Assembly (NCBI RefSeq): GCF_900113175.1
Contig: NZ_FOOK01000008.1
Span: 1 to 64,000 of the forward strand
Length of the DNA stretch: 64,000 nt
Reading direction: 5' to 3'
Source: Planifilum fulgidum
GTDB taxonomy: Bacteria > Bacillota > Bacilli > Thermoactinomycetales > DSM-44946
The notes under the pieces are model-generated. The model did no database searches. It was given only the letters and a program-made list of their open reading frames with translations, and was not told where the DNA came from. The position numbers and the translations under genes are program-made. Position 1 is the first letter of the stretch; each line of letters opens with the position of its first letter. Of the stretch, positions 44,819-54,943 are shown one piece after another.

Positions 44819-47158
44819 GTGAAATCCGAAGAACTGGTACTCCCTCTGTTGCCTCTTCGCGGGTTGATCGTATATCCCAGCATGGTACTTCATCTGGACG
44901 TGGGGCGGGAAAAATCGGTCAAGGCCCTGGAACAGGCCATGGTGGACGACAATTCGATTTTGCTTTCTTCCCAGCGTGAAGTTCACATCGAAGATCCCAA
45001 ACCGGAAGATATATACAAAATGGGAACCATCGCCCGGGTGCGACAGATGCTGAAGCTTCCCAACGGAACCATTCGCGTTCTGGTGGAAGGGCTTCACAGG
45101 GCCAAAATTTTGGAGTATCTCCGCGATGACGATTTTTTCCAGGTGCGGGTCGAGCGGATCGTGGTCGAGGAGAAAACCGATCTCCATCTCGAAGCCTTGA
45201 TGCGCTCCGTCCTGGATCATTTTGAACAGTATCTGCGCCTGTCCAAAAAGGTGTCCCCGGAGACCTTCTCCGCCGTCTCCGATATCGACGAACCGGGCCG
45301 GCTGGCGGATGTGATCACCTCCCATCTGCCCCTGAAACTTGCCGACAAGCAGAAGATCCTGGAGACGATCGACATCAAGGAACGGCTGGAAACCCTGCTC
45401 CAGATCATGAACAACGAGCGGGAAGTCCTGGAGCTGGAGCGGAAAATCAGCCAACGGGTCAAGAAACAGATGGAAAAGACCCAGAAGGAATATTATCTGC
45501 GCGAGCAGATGAAGGCGATTCAGCGGGAGCTGGGGGAAAAGGAAGGTCGGCTCGGGGAGGTGGAGGAACTCCGCAACCAGCTGAAGGAGTTGGACGCCCC
45601 CGATTACGTCAAGGAAAAGGTGGAAAAGGAGATCGATCGCCTTGAAAAGATTCCCACCACGTCGGCGGAGGGGGGCGTCATCCGCACCTACGTGGAGTGG
45701 CTTCTGAATCTCCCCTGGAGGAAGGAGACGGTAGACGATCTCGACCTGAAAAAGGCGGAACAGATTCTGGATGAGGACCATTACGGCCTGGAGAAGGCGA
45801 AGGAACGGGTGTTGGAATACCTGGCCGTGCAAAAGATGGTGAAGCGTTTGAAGGGGCCCATTTTATGCTTTGTCGGGCCGCCGGGGGTGGGAAAAACCTC
45901 CCTTGCCCGCTCCATCGCCAGGGCCCTGGGCCGCAAATTCGTAAGGGTTTCCCTGGGCGGCGTCCGGGATGAGGCGGAGATCCGCGGCCACCGGCGCACC
46001 TATGTGGGCGCGTTGCCGGGCCGGATCATTCAGGGGATGCGGACGGCGGGGACGGTCAATCCGGTCTTCCTGCTGGATGAAATCGACAAGATGTCGATGG
46101 ATTTCCGCGGCGATCCCTCCGCCGCCCTGCTGGAAGTCCTCGATCCGGAGCAGAACAACGCCTTCAGCGATCATTACATTGAAATCCCCTACGATTTGTC
46201 CAAGGTGATGTTTATCACGACGGCCAACGCGATACACAATATTCCCCGCCCCCTGTTGGACCGGATGGAGGTCCTGTACATTTCGGGTTACACCGAACTG
46301 GAGAAGGAAAAGATCGCCCGGCAGTATCTGATTCCCAAGCAGCGCAAGGAGCACGGCCTGTCCGAGGATCAGTTCCGGATCAACACCAACGCCATCCGCA
46401 AGATCATCCGGGAGTACACCCGGGAAGCGGGGGTCCGCAACCTGGAGCGGACCATCGGGACCCTTTGCCGGAAAGCGGCCAGGGAGCTCGTCAGCGGAAA
46501 GAAAAAGAGGACCGTCATCACCGCGCGCAATCTTTCCCGCTATCTCGGGGCGGAACGGTACCGGTACGGCCGGGCCGAGGAGGAGGACCAGATCGGCGCC
46601 GCCACAGGTCTTGCCTGGACCGAGGCGGGGGGAGACACGCTGAACATCGAAGTGACGGTTCTTCCGGGCAAGGGTCAATTGACCCTGACCGGGAAACTGG
46701 GGGATGTGATGAAGGAATCGGCACAGGCCGCTTTCAGCTACATCCGGTCCCGGGCGAAGGAATTGGACATCGATCCGGATTTCCACGAAAAGCATGACAT
46801 TCATATTCACGTCCCGGAGGGGGCGATCCCCAAAGACGGTCCGTCGGCGGGAATCACCATGGCGACCGCTCTGGTGTCCGCCCTGACGCGGATTCCGGTT
46901 TCGCGGGAGGTGGCCATGACCGGAGAGATCACCTTGAGGGGGCGCGTCCTGCCCATCGGAGGGCTGAAGGAGAAGACCCTGGCGGCGCACCGGGCCGGAA
47001 TCTCTCACGTGATCATTCCCAGCGAAAACAAGAAGGATCTGGAGGAGATTCCCAAGAGCGTCCGCAGGGATTTGACCTTCTCCCTGGTGAAACATATGGA
47101 TGAAGTGCTTCAACTGGCGCTGGTGAGGGAGAATTCCGATGAGCGGAATCAAAGCTGA
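44819..47158 (+). CDS. lonA: ATP-dependent protease LonA
   Basis: A 779-residue Lon protease. The N-terminal substrate-binding domain ([20 protein letters not shown]) is followed by a coiled coil ([20 protein letters not shown]), Walker [13 protein letters not shown], Walker [14 protein letters not shown], and the protease domain with catalytic Ser in [14 protein letters not shown] and Lys in [14 protein letters not shown]. The start is GTG 44819 with GGAGGT about 12 nt upstream; the resulting length matches B. subtilis LonA (about 774). It overlaps ysxC by 20 nt. Confidence 0.96.
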   Translation: MKSEELVLPLLPLRGLIVYPSMVLHLDVGREKSVKALEQAMVDDNSILLSSQREVHIEDPKPEDIYKMGTIARVRQMLKLPNGTIRVLVEGLHRAKILEYLRDDDFFQVRVERIVVEEKTDLHLEALMRSVLDHFEQYLRLSKKVSPETFSAVSDIDEPGRLADVITSHLPLKLADKQKILETIDIKERLETLLQIMNNEREVLELERKISQRVKKQMEKTQKEYYLREQMKAIQRELGEKEGRLGEVEELRNQLKELDAPDYVKEKVEKEIDRLEKIPTTSAEGGVIRTYVEWLLNLPWRKETVDDLDLKKAEQILDEDHYGLEKAKERVLEYLAVQKMVKRLKGPILCFVGPPGVGKTSLARSIARALGRKFVRVSLGGVRDEAEIRGHRRTYVGALPGRIIQGMRTAGTVNPVFLLDEIDKMSMDFRGDPSAALLEVLDPEQNNAFSDHYIEIPYDLSKVMFITTANAIHNIPRPLLDRMEVLYISGYTELEKEKIARQYLIPKQRKEHGLSEDQFRINTNAIRKIIREYTREAGVRNLERTIGTLCRKAARELVSGKKKRTVITARNLSRYLGAERYRYGRAEEEDQIGAATGLAWTEAGGDTLNIEVTVLPGKGQLTLTGKLGDVMKESAQAAFSYIRSRAKELDIDPDFHEKHDIHIHVPEGAIPKDGPSAGITMATALVSALTRIPVSREVAMTGEITLRGRVLPIGGLKEKTLAAHRAGISHVIIPSENKKDLEEIPKSVRRDLTFSLVKHMDEVLQLALVRENSDERNQS

Positions 47159-47720
47159 ATATGTCGGGAGCGCGGTGAAGCCCGATCAATATCCCCGGGA
47201 CGCCCTGCCCGAGATCGCTTTGGCCGGGCGTTCCAACGTGGGAAAGTCTTCCTTGATCAACCGCTTGGTCAACCGCCGGAAATTGGCCCACACCAGCAGC
47301 AAGCCGGGAAAGACCCAGACGATCAATTTTTATAAGATCGATGACCGGTTTTATCTGGCGGACATGCCGGGCTACGGTTTCGCCCGGGTCTCCAAGGCGG
47401 TGAAAGCCGCCTGGGGGAGGATGATTGAGCATTATCTGACGAATCGGAAAGAGCTGCGGGGGATTGTTCACATCATCGATCTGCGCCATCCTCCGACGGC
47501 CGACGACCGCCAGATGTACGATTGGCTGAAACACATCGGGCTTCCGGCGATTGTTGTTGCCACCAAGGCGGACAAGATTTCCCGCGGCCGCTGGCAAGCG
47601 CATTTAAAACAGGTGCGGGAAGGGCTTTCCCTCCGCCCCGGGGATCCCCTGATCCTGTTTTCCGCCCAGACCGGTCAGGGGAAGGAAGAGTTGTGGCGCG
47701 CCATCCGGGAATGGCTCTGA
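47139..47720 (+). CDS. ysxC: Ribosome-assembly GTPase YsxC/EngB
   Basis: A 193-residue essential GTPase acting in 50S ribosomal subunit assembly. G-motifs: [15 protein letters not shown] (G1), [10 protein letters not shown] (G2), ADMPGYGFA (G3), ATKADK (G4) and FSAQTGQG (G5). The start at ATG 47139 lies within the end of lonA, as in B. subtilis. In that species hemA follows shortly; here 8.4 kb of other genes intervene. Confidence 0.95.
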   Translation: MSGIKAEYVGSAVKPDQYPRDALPEIALAGRSNVGKSSLINRLVNRRKLAHTSSKPGKTQTINFYKIDDRFYLADMPGYGFARVSKAVKAAWGRMIEHYLTNRKELRGIVHIIDLRHPPTADDRQMYDWLKHIGLPAIVVATKADKISRGRWQAHLKQVREGLSLRPGDPLILFSAQTGQGKEELWRAIREWL

Positions 47721-47727
47721 TTTGTTC

Positions 47728-47820
47728 TTGACCGGCTGCCGGGAGCGGTATATAGTGATGCTGTGGAGTTCAGCGAGGGTTTGTCCCTTTCGGATCGCCT
47801 GCTTCGGGCGATATTTTTTT
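47728..47820 (+). promoter_or_regulatory. Promoter followed closely by a terminator hairpin, upstream of ddl
   Basis: TTGACC (47728-47733), 17 bp, TATAGT (47751-47756) form a good promoter with start near 47763. Only about 30 nt later a hairpin, ATCGCC 47794-47799 with GGCGAT 47807-47812, is followed by seven T (47814-47820). The predicted transcript is about 58 nt. It could be an attenuator for ddl (128 bp further on), a small RNA, or a terminator for ysxC that happens to follow a promoter. Confidence 0.6.
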
Positions 47821-47947
47821 GTCGCGGGGCGTTGTGCCGGTCCGGGCGAGGGATCCGGTTGACCCGGTTTCCGCCGGGGCAAACGTTGAATATGTTATGA
47901 AATGAAACGCATTTCCTGATGACGGGGATTGGAAAGGTTGGGTGAGA

Positions 47948-49054
47948 ATGAAAAGAAAGCTGCGCGTCGCTGTGTTGTTCGGCGGGAAATCGGGGGAACA
48001 CGAGGTGTCGCTGATGTCGGCGGCCTCCCTCATTCGTTCGATGGACCCCGAAAAATACGAAGTGTTGCCGGTCGCCATCGACAAGAAGGGAAAGTGGCAG
48101 CTGCGGGATAAGGCCGCCGCCTTTTTGGAAGGCAAGGTGGAAAGGGGATTGTTGGAAGCGATTCAAAAAGATGCTCCTTCCGCGCCGCCTGCCCTGGTGG
48201 AGGAAAAATCTCTGGCTCCCTTGGACTTCGAGCAGATCGACGTGGTGTTCCCCGTGCTTCACGGAACGTACGGGGAAGACGGCACGGTTCAGGGGCTGCT
48301 GGAACTGGCCCAGGTTCCCTATGTGGGGGCGGGGGTTCTCGCGTCGGCGGTGGGGATGGACAAGGTCATAATGAAAAAGGTGTTTGCCCAGGAGGGCATT
48401 CCCCAGGTTCGCTTCACCCACTTTATGCGCCACGAAATGAAGCAGTTGGAACGGGTGGTGGCGGAGGTGGAGGAGACCTTCGGCTATCCCTGCTTCGTCA
48501 AGCCGGCCAATCTGGGATCCAGCGTGGGCGTTTCCAAGGCCAAGGACAGGGAGAGCCTGATCCAAGCGATGAGATTGGCGGCCCGGTATGACCGGAAGGT
48601 GATCGTGGAGGAGTTTGTCCCCGCCCGGGAAGTGGAGGTGGCCGTTCTGGGCAATGATCATCCGGTTGCCTCCGTTCCGGGAGAAATCATTTCTTCCAAC
48701 GAATTTTACGATTATCGGGCGAAGTACATCGACGGGAAGTCGGAAATGCGCATTCCGGCGGAATTGCCCAAGGACACGGCGGAGGAAGTGAGAAGCCTGG
48801 CGATCAAATGCTTCCGGGCGATTGACTGCGCCGGGCTGGCCCGCGTCGACTTCTTCATCCGGAAGGACAATCACCAGGTTCTGGTCAATGAAATCAACAC
48901 CATGCCCGGTTTCACCCAGTTCAGCATGTACGCCAAGCTGTGGGAGCACTCGGGCCTCAGTTATCCCGAGCTGGTCGACCGGCTGATCCAACTGGCGATC
49001 GAACGCCATCGGGAGAAGGAACAGCTGGTCACGACGTACGAAGTGGATGAATGA
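47948..49054 (+). CDS. ddl: D-alanine--D-alanine ligase
   Basis: A 368-residue ATP-grasp ligase that joins two D-alanines for peptidoglycan. Landmarks: VAVLFGGKSGEHEVSLMSAA, VFPVLHGTYGEDGTVQGLLE, PYVGAGVLASAVGMDKVIMK, CFVKPANLGSSVGVSKA, the omega-loop EIISSNEFYDYRAKY, and the metal site VNEINTMPGFT. A Tyr-Lys (DYRAKY) omega-loop indicates the D-Ala-D-Ala rather than the D-Ala-D-Lac type. The start is ATG 47948 with GGAAAGG 10 nt upstream; GTG 47942 is possible. Confidence 0.95.
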   Translation: MKRKLRVAVLFGGKSGEHEVSLMSAASLIRSMDPEKYEVLPVAIDKKGKWQLRDKAAAFLEGKVERGLLEAIQKDAPSAPPALVEEKSLAPLDFEQIDVVFPVLHGTYGEDGTVQGLLELAQVPYVGAGVLASAVGMDKVIMKKVFAQEGIPQVRFTHFMRHEMKQLERVVAEVEETFGYPCFVKPANLGSSVGVSKAKDRESLIQAMRLAARYDRKVIVEEFVPAREVEVAVLGNDHPVASVPGEIISSNEFYDYRAKYIDGKSEMRIPAELPKDTAEEVRSLAIKCFRAIDCAGLARVDFFIRKDNHQVLVNEINTMPGFTQFSMYAKLWEHSGLSYPELVDRLIQLAIERHREKEQLVTTYEVDE

Positions 49055-49060
49055 TTCCGC

Positions 49061-49091
49061 AAAAAAAGGAGCCGCCCCGGCGGCTCTTTTT
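49061..49091 (+). terminator. Bidirectional terminator after ddl
   Basis: GAGCCGCC at 49069-49076 pairs with GGCGGCTC at 49079-49086, with T5 after it and A7 before it, so it can stop transcripts from both strands: ddl and the convergent membrane protein gene. Confidence 0.85.
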
Positions 49092-49108
49092 ATTTGCACC
49101 CGGTGCCG

Positions 49109-49567
49109 TCAGGCCTTTTTGGTGATGAGGAAAATCCCCAGCACCACCAACAGCACGGGCCAGTAATTGTTGAGGGAACCGGCAACCCCCGGGAGTCCCG
49201 GCCAGGCGGCGATGCCCGTCAGGATCAACAGAATACCGATGATTCCGCTTCGACGGTCCTTCTGGCTGGCGAACACCAACAGGAAGGAAGCTCCGACGAT
49301 GATGAACAGGAAAAACCAGTGATCCGGCCACCCGTCCACATTGGCTTGCCCCCACATGTGCAGGCTCAATCCGGTCAAAAGGCCCGCCCACAGCATCAGG
49401 GTTCGGTTGGAACGGAAGTGGGCGATCAGGAGCATGACGGCTCCGGTCAAAAACAGGATGAACTCCCAGCTGCCGAACCGCTCGGCGATGGGAAGATCGA
49501 TTTTTCGAAGCAGCAGCAGCAAACCGACGACGATCAATAAAATCCCCACAACGTTCGCACGAATCAT
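49109..49567 (-). CDS. Small membrane protein (LiaF N-terminal/DUF5668-like)
   Basis: A 152-residue protein with about five hydrophobic segments: NVVGILLIVVGLLLLLRKID, FILFLTGAVMLLIAH, LMLWAGLLTGLSL, FFLFIIVGASFLLVF and IIGILLILTGIA, plus VLLVVLGIFLI at the end. It resembles the membrane part of LiaF-type proteins but lacks the cytoplasmic LiaF domain. It follows the EamA gene on the same strand with a 30-bp gap, so the two are likely co-transcribed. Function unknown. Confidence 0.65.
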   Translation of the reverse strand: MIRANVVGILLIVVGLLLLLRKIDLPIAERFGSWEFILFLTGAVMLLIAHFRSNRTLMLWAGLLTGLSLHMWGQANVDGWPDHWFFLFIIVGASFLLVFASQKDRRSGIIGILLILTGIAAWPGLPGVAGSLNNYWPVLLVVLGIFLITKKA

Positions 49568-49597
49568 CCGGTATTCCGCTCCTCTTTTTGTTTTTTC

Positions 49598-50572
49598 TCA
49601 TTTTTCTAATGGGCGGCGGGAAAAGGCGGGGGTGGGGCCGGTGGCAAGTTTCCGTTTCCGACCTTCTTTCACATGCTTCCTCCAAACCGGCGGCCATTCG
49701 ATTTCCGCCAGCACCATTCCGACGAAGATGAGGAAGCAACCGGCCAAGGTGCGGCCTTTGAGCGCCACATCCATCCACCAGTAATCCGCCAAGGCGGCAA
49801 ACACGGGCTCCATGGCAAAGATCAGGGCCACGCGGGTCGGAGTGGTGAACTTTTGAAAGTGGGTTTGGGCGAGATAGGCCAAGGAGGTGGCCAAAAAGGC
49901 CGTGACCAACAGGGCGCCGGAGACGGCCGGCACCGACCACGCGCCTTCCTCAAGCGCCCTTTTCCAGGGTTCGAACAGAAGGGAGCACCCGCCGCTCAAG
50001 AGCGCCACGGTGAAGATCTGGACCGTGACCAGATGCAGCGTTTCAACCTTCGGCGCGTATTTGGCCGTGTAGACGATCTGCAGTCCAAAGGCGACGGCGC
50101 AAAAAAGGGCGAGGATGTCGCCGCGGTTGATCGATGAGAAGTCGGCGAAGGCCAGCAGATACAAGCCCGTCACCGCCAGCAGGACGCCGGCCACGGCGGT
50201 GGGACGGGGTTTCATCCCCAGCAGCACCAGGGACCAGAGCGGAACCAAAGCGACGGACAATCCGGTCAAAAAGCCGGATTTTCCCGAGGTTGTATACAGC
50301 AGGCTGAAGGTTTGCAGGGCATACCCCAGAAAGAGCCACATCCCGATAAAGGCTCCGACGGTCACGTGCCGAAGCGGAATGCGGTAGGAGACGCCCCTCC
50401 ACCGGAAAAAGAGGAGGAGGAACATCCCCGCCAGGCTGAAACGGACAGCCAAAAAGGTGAAAGGCGGCAGTGTTTCGATGGCGTTTTGGACCAGTACGAA
50501 GGTCGTTCCCCAGATAAAGGCGACCAAAAGCAGAACGGAATCGGCGATCCACCGGTGGGCGACGCTGTTCAA
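49598..50572 (-). CDS. EamA/DMT-family transporter
   Basis: A 324-residue transporter with ten predicted membrane segments in two EamA repeats (LLLVAFIWGTTFVLVQNAIE and, in the second half, ATSLAYLAQTHFQKFTTPTR with VALIFAMEPVFAALADYWWM). This is the drug/metabolite exporter superfamily; the substrate is not predictable. A C-terminal basic tail of about 35 residues is extra. It is read from ATG 50572 with GAGGAGGAG upstream. Confidence 0.88.
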   Translation of the reverse strand: MNSVAHRWIADSVLLLVAFIWGTTFVLVQNAIETLPPFTFLAVRFSLAGMFLLLFFRWRGVSYRIPLRHVTVGAFIGMWLFLGYALQTFSLLYTTSGKSGFLTGLSVALVPLWSLVLLGMKPRPTAVAGVLLAVTGLYLLAFADFSSINRGDILALFCAVAFGLQIVYTAKYAPKVETLHLVTVQIFTVALLSGGCSLLFEPWKRALEEGAWSVPAVSGALLVTAFLATSLAYLAQTHFQKFTTPTRVALIFAMEPVFAALADYWWMDVALKGRTLAGCFLIFVGMVLAEIEWPPVWRKHVKEGRKRKLATGPTPAFSRRPLEK

Positions 50573-50782
50573 ACATTCTCCTCCTCTTCTTCACCTTTCA
50601 ATATCTTTCTTCATCTTACCACAATTGCTAGAAATGTGGGGTGGGATTCCCCGTCGAGAGAGGGGGAAAATCGTCGATGAAAAGGGAGGAATTAAGGGGG
50701 AGGATCGAGAAAGGTTTAAGCAAAAAGAAGGATTTTTTAATATTTACTTCCCCAACTATTTAAGGCGATGGAAGGATTCGCG

Positions 50783-52630
50783 ATGGAGGTTCGAAGCTTG
50801 GCCTCTCTGTTGAGATGGGGCGTCACGGCGGTCGGATGGATCGCGATGATCATTTCTTTATTTGTCGTTCCGCCTTTTTATTGGGGATGGATCCATCTGA
50901 TCCTGCTGGCCTGCTTGCTCTTCATAACGGAATATTTTCCTTTTCCCCAGGACGGGGGCCGGGTGACGGCGCACTTTCCCCTGCTGTTTACGCTCTGCTT
51001 TTTGTATTCGCCGGGAGTGGCCGGACTGATATTCGTGGATGTTCTGCTTCTGGTCACGTGGCTCCGCCGCCAATCCTTCTCCCGCGCCCTGTTTCGGACC
51101 GGCTACACGCTAATCGGCCTGATTTCCGCCTACCTGGTCTTGATCGAAGGGGTCCCTTTTCTTCTGCCCGGCGTTTCAACGGTTTCCGTCATGATCGGGA
51201 AGCTGGCCGTGTTCGCCGTCGTGTACGAACTCGTCAGCAAGGGGATCCGGGACATCCTGGAGCGGGCGGCAAATCCCCGGTACAACAGGTGGTGGTGGCG
51301 GGGAGGCCTGGAGCCCGCCTTGATGATCGGCACTTCTCTCTACAGCGCCGGAATCATCCTGATGGGGGAACAGGGGCGCGACACGGACCCCCTGTCCATC
51401 GCCTTTTTCTTCTCCCCCCTGGTGGCCTTTTCCATCTTGTCCAACGTGATCGCCCGCTTGGCCCGGCAGAAGCGAAAGATGGAGCTGTTGTTCTCGATCA
51501 CGATGGGAATCAACAGGAGTTTGGACTTGCGTGAAGTGATGAACAAGACCTTGATGCTCCTGACCGACGTGGTGCACTATTCCTACGGCATCGTCTATCT
51601 GCTCCGGGATGACAGGCTGATACCGGAGGTGGTGTCCGGGGAAGGGGAGGTGGACGATCTCAAACAACCCATCCCGCTGTCCCGGGGGTTGAGCGGATGG
51701 GTGGCGGAACAGGCAGAGCCGGTTCGGGTGATCGACGCCCGGCGCGATCCCCGCTGCCAGAAGGAGCCGATGGTGGAAAAAGGGGTCCAGTCGCTCCTCG
51801 TCGTTCCCCTCGTCCTGGACGGCCATGTGATGGGGGTCATCACCCTGGGGAAGGACGAGACCCACGGTTTTGAAGAGTTGGATCTGTCCTTCCTCGCCGT
51901 TTTGGCCAGCCAGGCGGTGATCGCCATGCGCAATGCCCGCCTGGTGGAGGAGCGGGAGCGCCGGATTCTGGCGGAAGAGCGAAACCGGATGGCGCGCGAA
52001 ATCCACGACGGGCTGGCGCAATCGGTGGCCGGGGTCCTGATGAAGACGGAAACGGCCATAAGGCTGTTCGACTCCCAGCCGCAGCAGGTGAAACAGTGGC
52101 TTGTGGAATGCAGGAGCAAACTGCGGGAGAGCCTGAAGGAAATCCGCTATTCGATCACCGCCCTCCGCCCGTCCCCCGCGGTGCGGGCGGGGCTCTTGCC
52201 CGCCCTGGAGAAGCGGGTCTTAGATCACCAGTCGGAGACGGGTCAAAAAGCCAGCCTTCAGGTGAAGGGCACGCCCTACTCCCTTCCTCCGCTGGTGGAA
52301 GAGGGGATTTACAAGGTTTGCCATGAGGCCCTGAACAACGCGGCGAAGCACGCCCAGGCGGAGAAGGTGCGGGTGGTTCTCCGCTACGCCGAGTCGGAAG
52401 TGTGGCTCGTGGTCCAGGACGACGGGATCGGTTTCTCCCTCGGCCAGGCGGTGGCCAAGGCGGAAGCCAACAACCGTTACGGCATTACCGGCATGAATGA
52501 ACGGGCCCAGCAATTGGGGGCCGTCCTGCAGTTCATCACCAGCCCCGGGCGGGGCACCCGGGTGGTCATGAAAGTTCCAGTGAAAAAGGAGGAAAAACCA
52601 AAACATGCCCATCAAAGTGTTACTGGTTGA
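50783..52630 (+). CDS. NarL-type sensor histidine kinase with membrane sensor and GAF domain
   Basis: A 615-residue sensor kinase. An N-terminal membrane domain of about seven segments (to about residue 215) is followed by a GAF domain (about 245-390: [20 protein letters not shown], then [20 protein letters not shown]), a HisKA_3 dimerisation domain with phosphoacceptor His408 in [12 protein letters not shown], and an HATPase domain ([26 protein letters not shown]). The start ATG 50783 has GGAAGG 7 nt upstream; ATG 50768 does not. It overlaps the response regulator by 26 nt. The signal is unknown; GAF suggests a small ligand or redox input. Confidence 0.9.
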   Translation: MEVRSLASLLRWGVTAVGWIAMIISLFVVPPFYWGWIHLILLACLLFITEYFPFPQDGGRVTAHFPLLFTLCFLYSPGVAGLIFVDVLLLVTWLRRQSFSRALFRTGYTLIGLISAYLVLIEGVPFLLPGVSTVSVMIGKLAVFAVVYELVSKGIRDILERAANPRYNRWWWRGGLEPALMIGTSLYSAGIILMGEQGRDTDPLSIAFFFSPLVAFSILSNVIARLARQKRKMELLFSITMGINRSLDLREVMNKTLMLLTDVVHYSYGIVYLLRDDRLIPEVVSGEGEVDDLKQPIPLSRGLSGWVAEQAEPVRVIDARRDPRCQKEPMVEKGVQSLLVVPLVLDGHVMGVITLGKDETHGFEELDLSFLAVLASQAVIAMRNARLVEERERRILAEERNRMAREIHDGLAQSVAGVLMKTETAIRLFDSQPQQVKQWLVECRSKLRESLKEIRYSITALRPSPAVRAGLLPALEKRVLDHQSETGQKASLQVKGTPYSLPPLVEEGIYKVCHEALNNAAKHAQAEKVRVVLRYAESEVWLVVQDDGIGFSLGQAVAKAEANNRYGITGMNERAQQLGAVLQFITSPGRGTRVVMKVPVKKEEKPKHAHQSVTG

Positions 52631-53261
52631 TGATCATGCGGTTTTGCGAGACGGACTGTCCAGCCTGATCAGCCTTGAACCCGACATGGAGGTGGTGGGG
52701 GAGGCCCGTGACGGCGAAGAGGCGATCAATCTGGTGGAAAGCACTCGGCCGGACGTGGTGCTGATGGATATCAACATGCCGGGCATGAGCGGGGTGGAGG
52801 CGATCCGTCGGATTCACGCCAAGCATCCCCAGGTGGCGGTTTTGGTTTTGACCATGTACGACCGGGACGAATATCTGTATGAATCCATCCGGGCGGGAGC
52901 GACCGGTTACCTTCTGAAGGACGCCCCTTCCGGGGACGTGATCGCCGCGGTCCGTTCCGCCTACCGGGGAGAATCCACCCTGCATCCGGTCATGGCCCGG
53001 AAATTGCTGGACAATTTGAGCGGCGGGGAGCGGAGGATGGAGCGCGGCGGGGGAGACGATTTCCTCACCCCGCGGGAACTGGATGTCTTGAAGTGGATGG
53101 TGAAGGGGCTGAGCAACAAGGAAATTGCCGAACAGTTGTTCATCAGCGACAAGACGGTGAAAATCCACGTAAGCAACATCTTCAAGAAATTGGGTGTCAA
53201 AAGCCGGTCCCAGGCCATCATCTACGCCATCCAACACAACTTGGTGGAGCTGGAACAGTAG
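52605..53261 (+). CDS. NarL/LuxR-type response regulator
   Basis: A 218-residue response regulator. The receiver domain has [14 protein letters not shown] and the phosphoacceptor Asp55 in [10 protein letters not shown]; the C-terminal LuxR helix-turn-helix is [40 protein letters not shown]. It is the partner of the upstream kinase by overlap. Its targets are not evident; neither neighbouring transporter has a recognised site. Confidence 0.93.
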   Translation: MPIKVLLVDDHAVLRDGLSSLISLEPDMEVVGEARDGEEAINLVESTRPDVVLMDINMPGMSGVEAIRRIHAKHPQVAVLVLTMYDRDEYLYESIRAGATGYLLKDAPSGDVIAAVRSAYRGESTLHPVMARKLLDNLSGGERRMERGGGDDFLTPRELDVLKWMVKGLSNKEIAEQLFISDKTVKIHVSNIFKKLGVKSRSQAIIYAIQHNLVELEQ

Positions 53262-53266
53262 CCAAG

Positions 53267-53300
53267 AAAAAGGCCCTTTCGCTGCGAAAGGGCCTTTGTT
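53267..53300 (+). terminator. Bidirectional terminator between response regulator and ABC permease
   Basis: AAAGGCCCTTTCG at 53269-53281 pairs perfectly with CGAAAGGGCCTTT at 53285-53297 around a CTG loop, with GTTT after it and A-run before it. It ends both convergent transcripts. Confidence 0.88.
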
Positions 53301-54139
53301 TATCCGCCGGCTTCCCGATGCCTCAGGAGATGCCTTTCCACCCGGGAGACGGCCAGGTACATGAGCGTTGCCAACAGCGCCACGATCAAAAGGTTCAACA
53401 TGACGAGGGTCAGGTTGAACACCTGGAACCCGTAGATGATGAGATATCCCAGGCCCGCCTTGGACACGAGGAATTCTCCGACGATGACCCCCACCCAGGA
53501 CAGGCCGACATTGACTTTGATCGCCGCGATCAGATCGGGGATGCTGGAAGGGAAAATGATTTTGACGAACAGCTGGGAGCGCGTCGCCCCGAGGGCGCGG
53601 GCCAGGATGAGATGATCGGGGTTGGCGCTTTTGAAGCTCTGGTGCATGACCAGCGTGGTGATGATGATGGTGATGGCCACGCCCATGGCGATGATCGATC
53701 CGTATCCGGCGCCGATGGCGACGATGAACAGGGGTCCCAGGGCCACCTTGGGCATGCTGTTGAGGACCACCAGGTAAGGGTCCAATACCCGCGAGAGCAT
53801 GGGCGAGGCCCAGATCAGCGTGGCCAGGGCGGTGCCGGCCGCCGTCCCGATCGCAAATCCGATCAGCGTCTCCACGAGGGTGACCGCGATGTGGTGCAGC
53901 AGCTCGCCGGAGACGGTGAGATTCACCGCCAGATTCCACATCAGACTGGGACTGGAGAACAAGAAGGGATCGATCACCCTTTCCCGGGCGGCCCACTCCC
54001 ATCCGATGATGAAAAGGAGGAGGATGGCCGTCCGGTAAAAGGCGATTTTCCACTCCCGAAGCCGCATTCGGCGCAGGTGTTCGGCGTGCAGGGGCGACAC
54101 CGCCCCCCGCTCCAGCCATCTTTTGATCCCATCGATCAT
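53300..54139 (-). CDS. NitT/TauT-family ABC transporter permease
   Basis: A 279-residue permease with about six membrane segments and the SsuC/TauC-type loop ALGATRSQLFVKIIFPSSIP; also PYLVVLNSMPKVALGPLFIV and GLSWVGVIVGEFLVSKAGLG. The start is ATG 54139, overlapping the ATPase stop by 4 nt. It is the third gene of a minus-strand importer for nitrate, sulphonate, pyrimidine-precursor or similar compounds; no riboswitch upstream points to thiamine. Confidence 0.87.
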   Translation of the reverse strand: MIDGIKRWLERGAVSPLHAEHLRRMRLREWKIAFYRTAILLLFIIGWEWAARERVIDPFLFSSPSLMWNLAVNLTVSGELLHHIAVTLVETLIGFAIGTAAGTALATLIWASPMLSRVLDPYLVVLNSMPKVALGPLFIVAIGAGYGSIIAMGVAITIIITTLVMHQSFKSANPDHLILARALGATRSQLFVKIIFPSSIPDLIAAIKVNVGLSWVGVIVGEFLVSKAGLGYLIIYGFQVFNLTLVMLNLLIVALLATLMYLAVSRVERHLLRHREAGG

Positions 54140-54906
54140 GGCTGTTCCAACTCCTTCCACAATTCATTGAAGCGGCTTCTGAACAGGGGGTGGCTGCGCG
54201 CTTCCAGGGGATCGGCCCTGCGGACCTCCTCGGGCAAGGTGATCATGCGCCGGATCCGTCCCGGCCTGCGGGATAGGACGACGATCCGGTCCGCGAGGGC
54301 CAGGGCCTCCTCCAGATCGTGGGTGATGAGCACCGTGGTGATTTTGTGCTGCCTGCGGATGGAGGCGAGGAGCCTTTCCAGATGCAGTTTGTTCTGGTAA
54401 TCGACCGCCGAAAAGGGTTCATCCAGAAGGAGAATGTCCGGCTGGACGGCCATGGTTCGGACCAGGGCGACCCGTTGCCGCATTCCGCCGGAAAGCTGGG
54501 ATGGATAGTGGTGCATCACGGAACCCAATCCCATTTCCCCGAGCAGGTAACGGGCGTGTTCCAGGGTTTTCAGGCTCTTTTTCCCCCGAATTTCCAGCCC
54601 CAGGGCGATGTTTTCCTCCACAGTCCGCCACTCCAAAAGGCCGTCCCGCTGCAACATGTAGCCGATGCGGGGGGAGGGGCCCTTCACGGGCTCCCCGAAC
54701 AGGCGGATCTCCCCCGACGTGACCGGCATCAGGCCGGCGATCAGGGAGAGAAGCGTGCTTTTGCCGCATCCGCTGGGTCCGACGACGGCCACCATCTCGC
54801 CGGGGGCGACGTGGAGGGTGATCGGCCCCAGAGCGTGACGTTCGTCCTGCCTTGTCAGATACGTTTTGGTCACATGATCGATCTCAATCGCATCGATCGG
54901 TGTCAT
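54136..54906 (-). CDS. NitT/TauT-family ABC transporter ATP-binding protein
   Basis: A 256-residue ATPase: Walker A VGPSGCGKSTLL, signature LSGGMRQR, Walker B DILLLDEPFSAVD and switch ITHDLEEALALADR. This matches the SsuB/TauB/ThiZ class. It lies 37 bp after the binding-protein gene and overlaps the permease. Confidence 0.92.
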   Translation of the reverse strand: MTPIDAIEIDHVTKTYLTRQDERHALGPITLHVAPGEMVAVVGPSGCGKSTLLSLIAGLMPVTSGEIRLFGEPVKGPSPRIGYMLQRDGLLEWRTVEENIALGLEIRGKKSLKTLEHARYLLGEMGLGSVMHHYPSQLSGGMRQRVALVRTMAVQPDILLLDEPFSAVDYQNKLHLERLLASIRRQHKITTVLITHDLEEALALADRIVVLSRRPGRIRRMITLPEEVRRADPLEARSHPLFRSRFNELWKELEQP

Positions 54907-54943
54907 GGCGATTCCCCCTGACCGGAGTGCTTGTTTGCGCCCG

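Noticed and set aside
47763-47947. T-box or riboswitch in the ddl leader
   Set aside because: No T-box sequence, specifier stem or known riboswitch core could be seen; only a simple hairpin with T-run is present.
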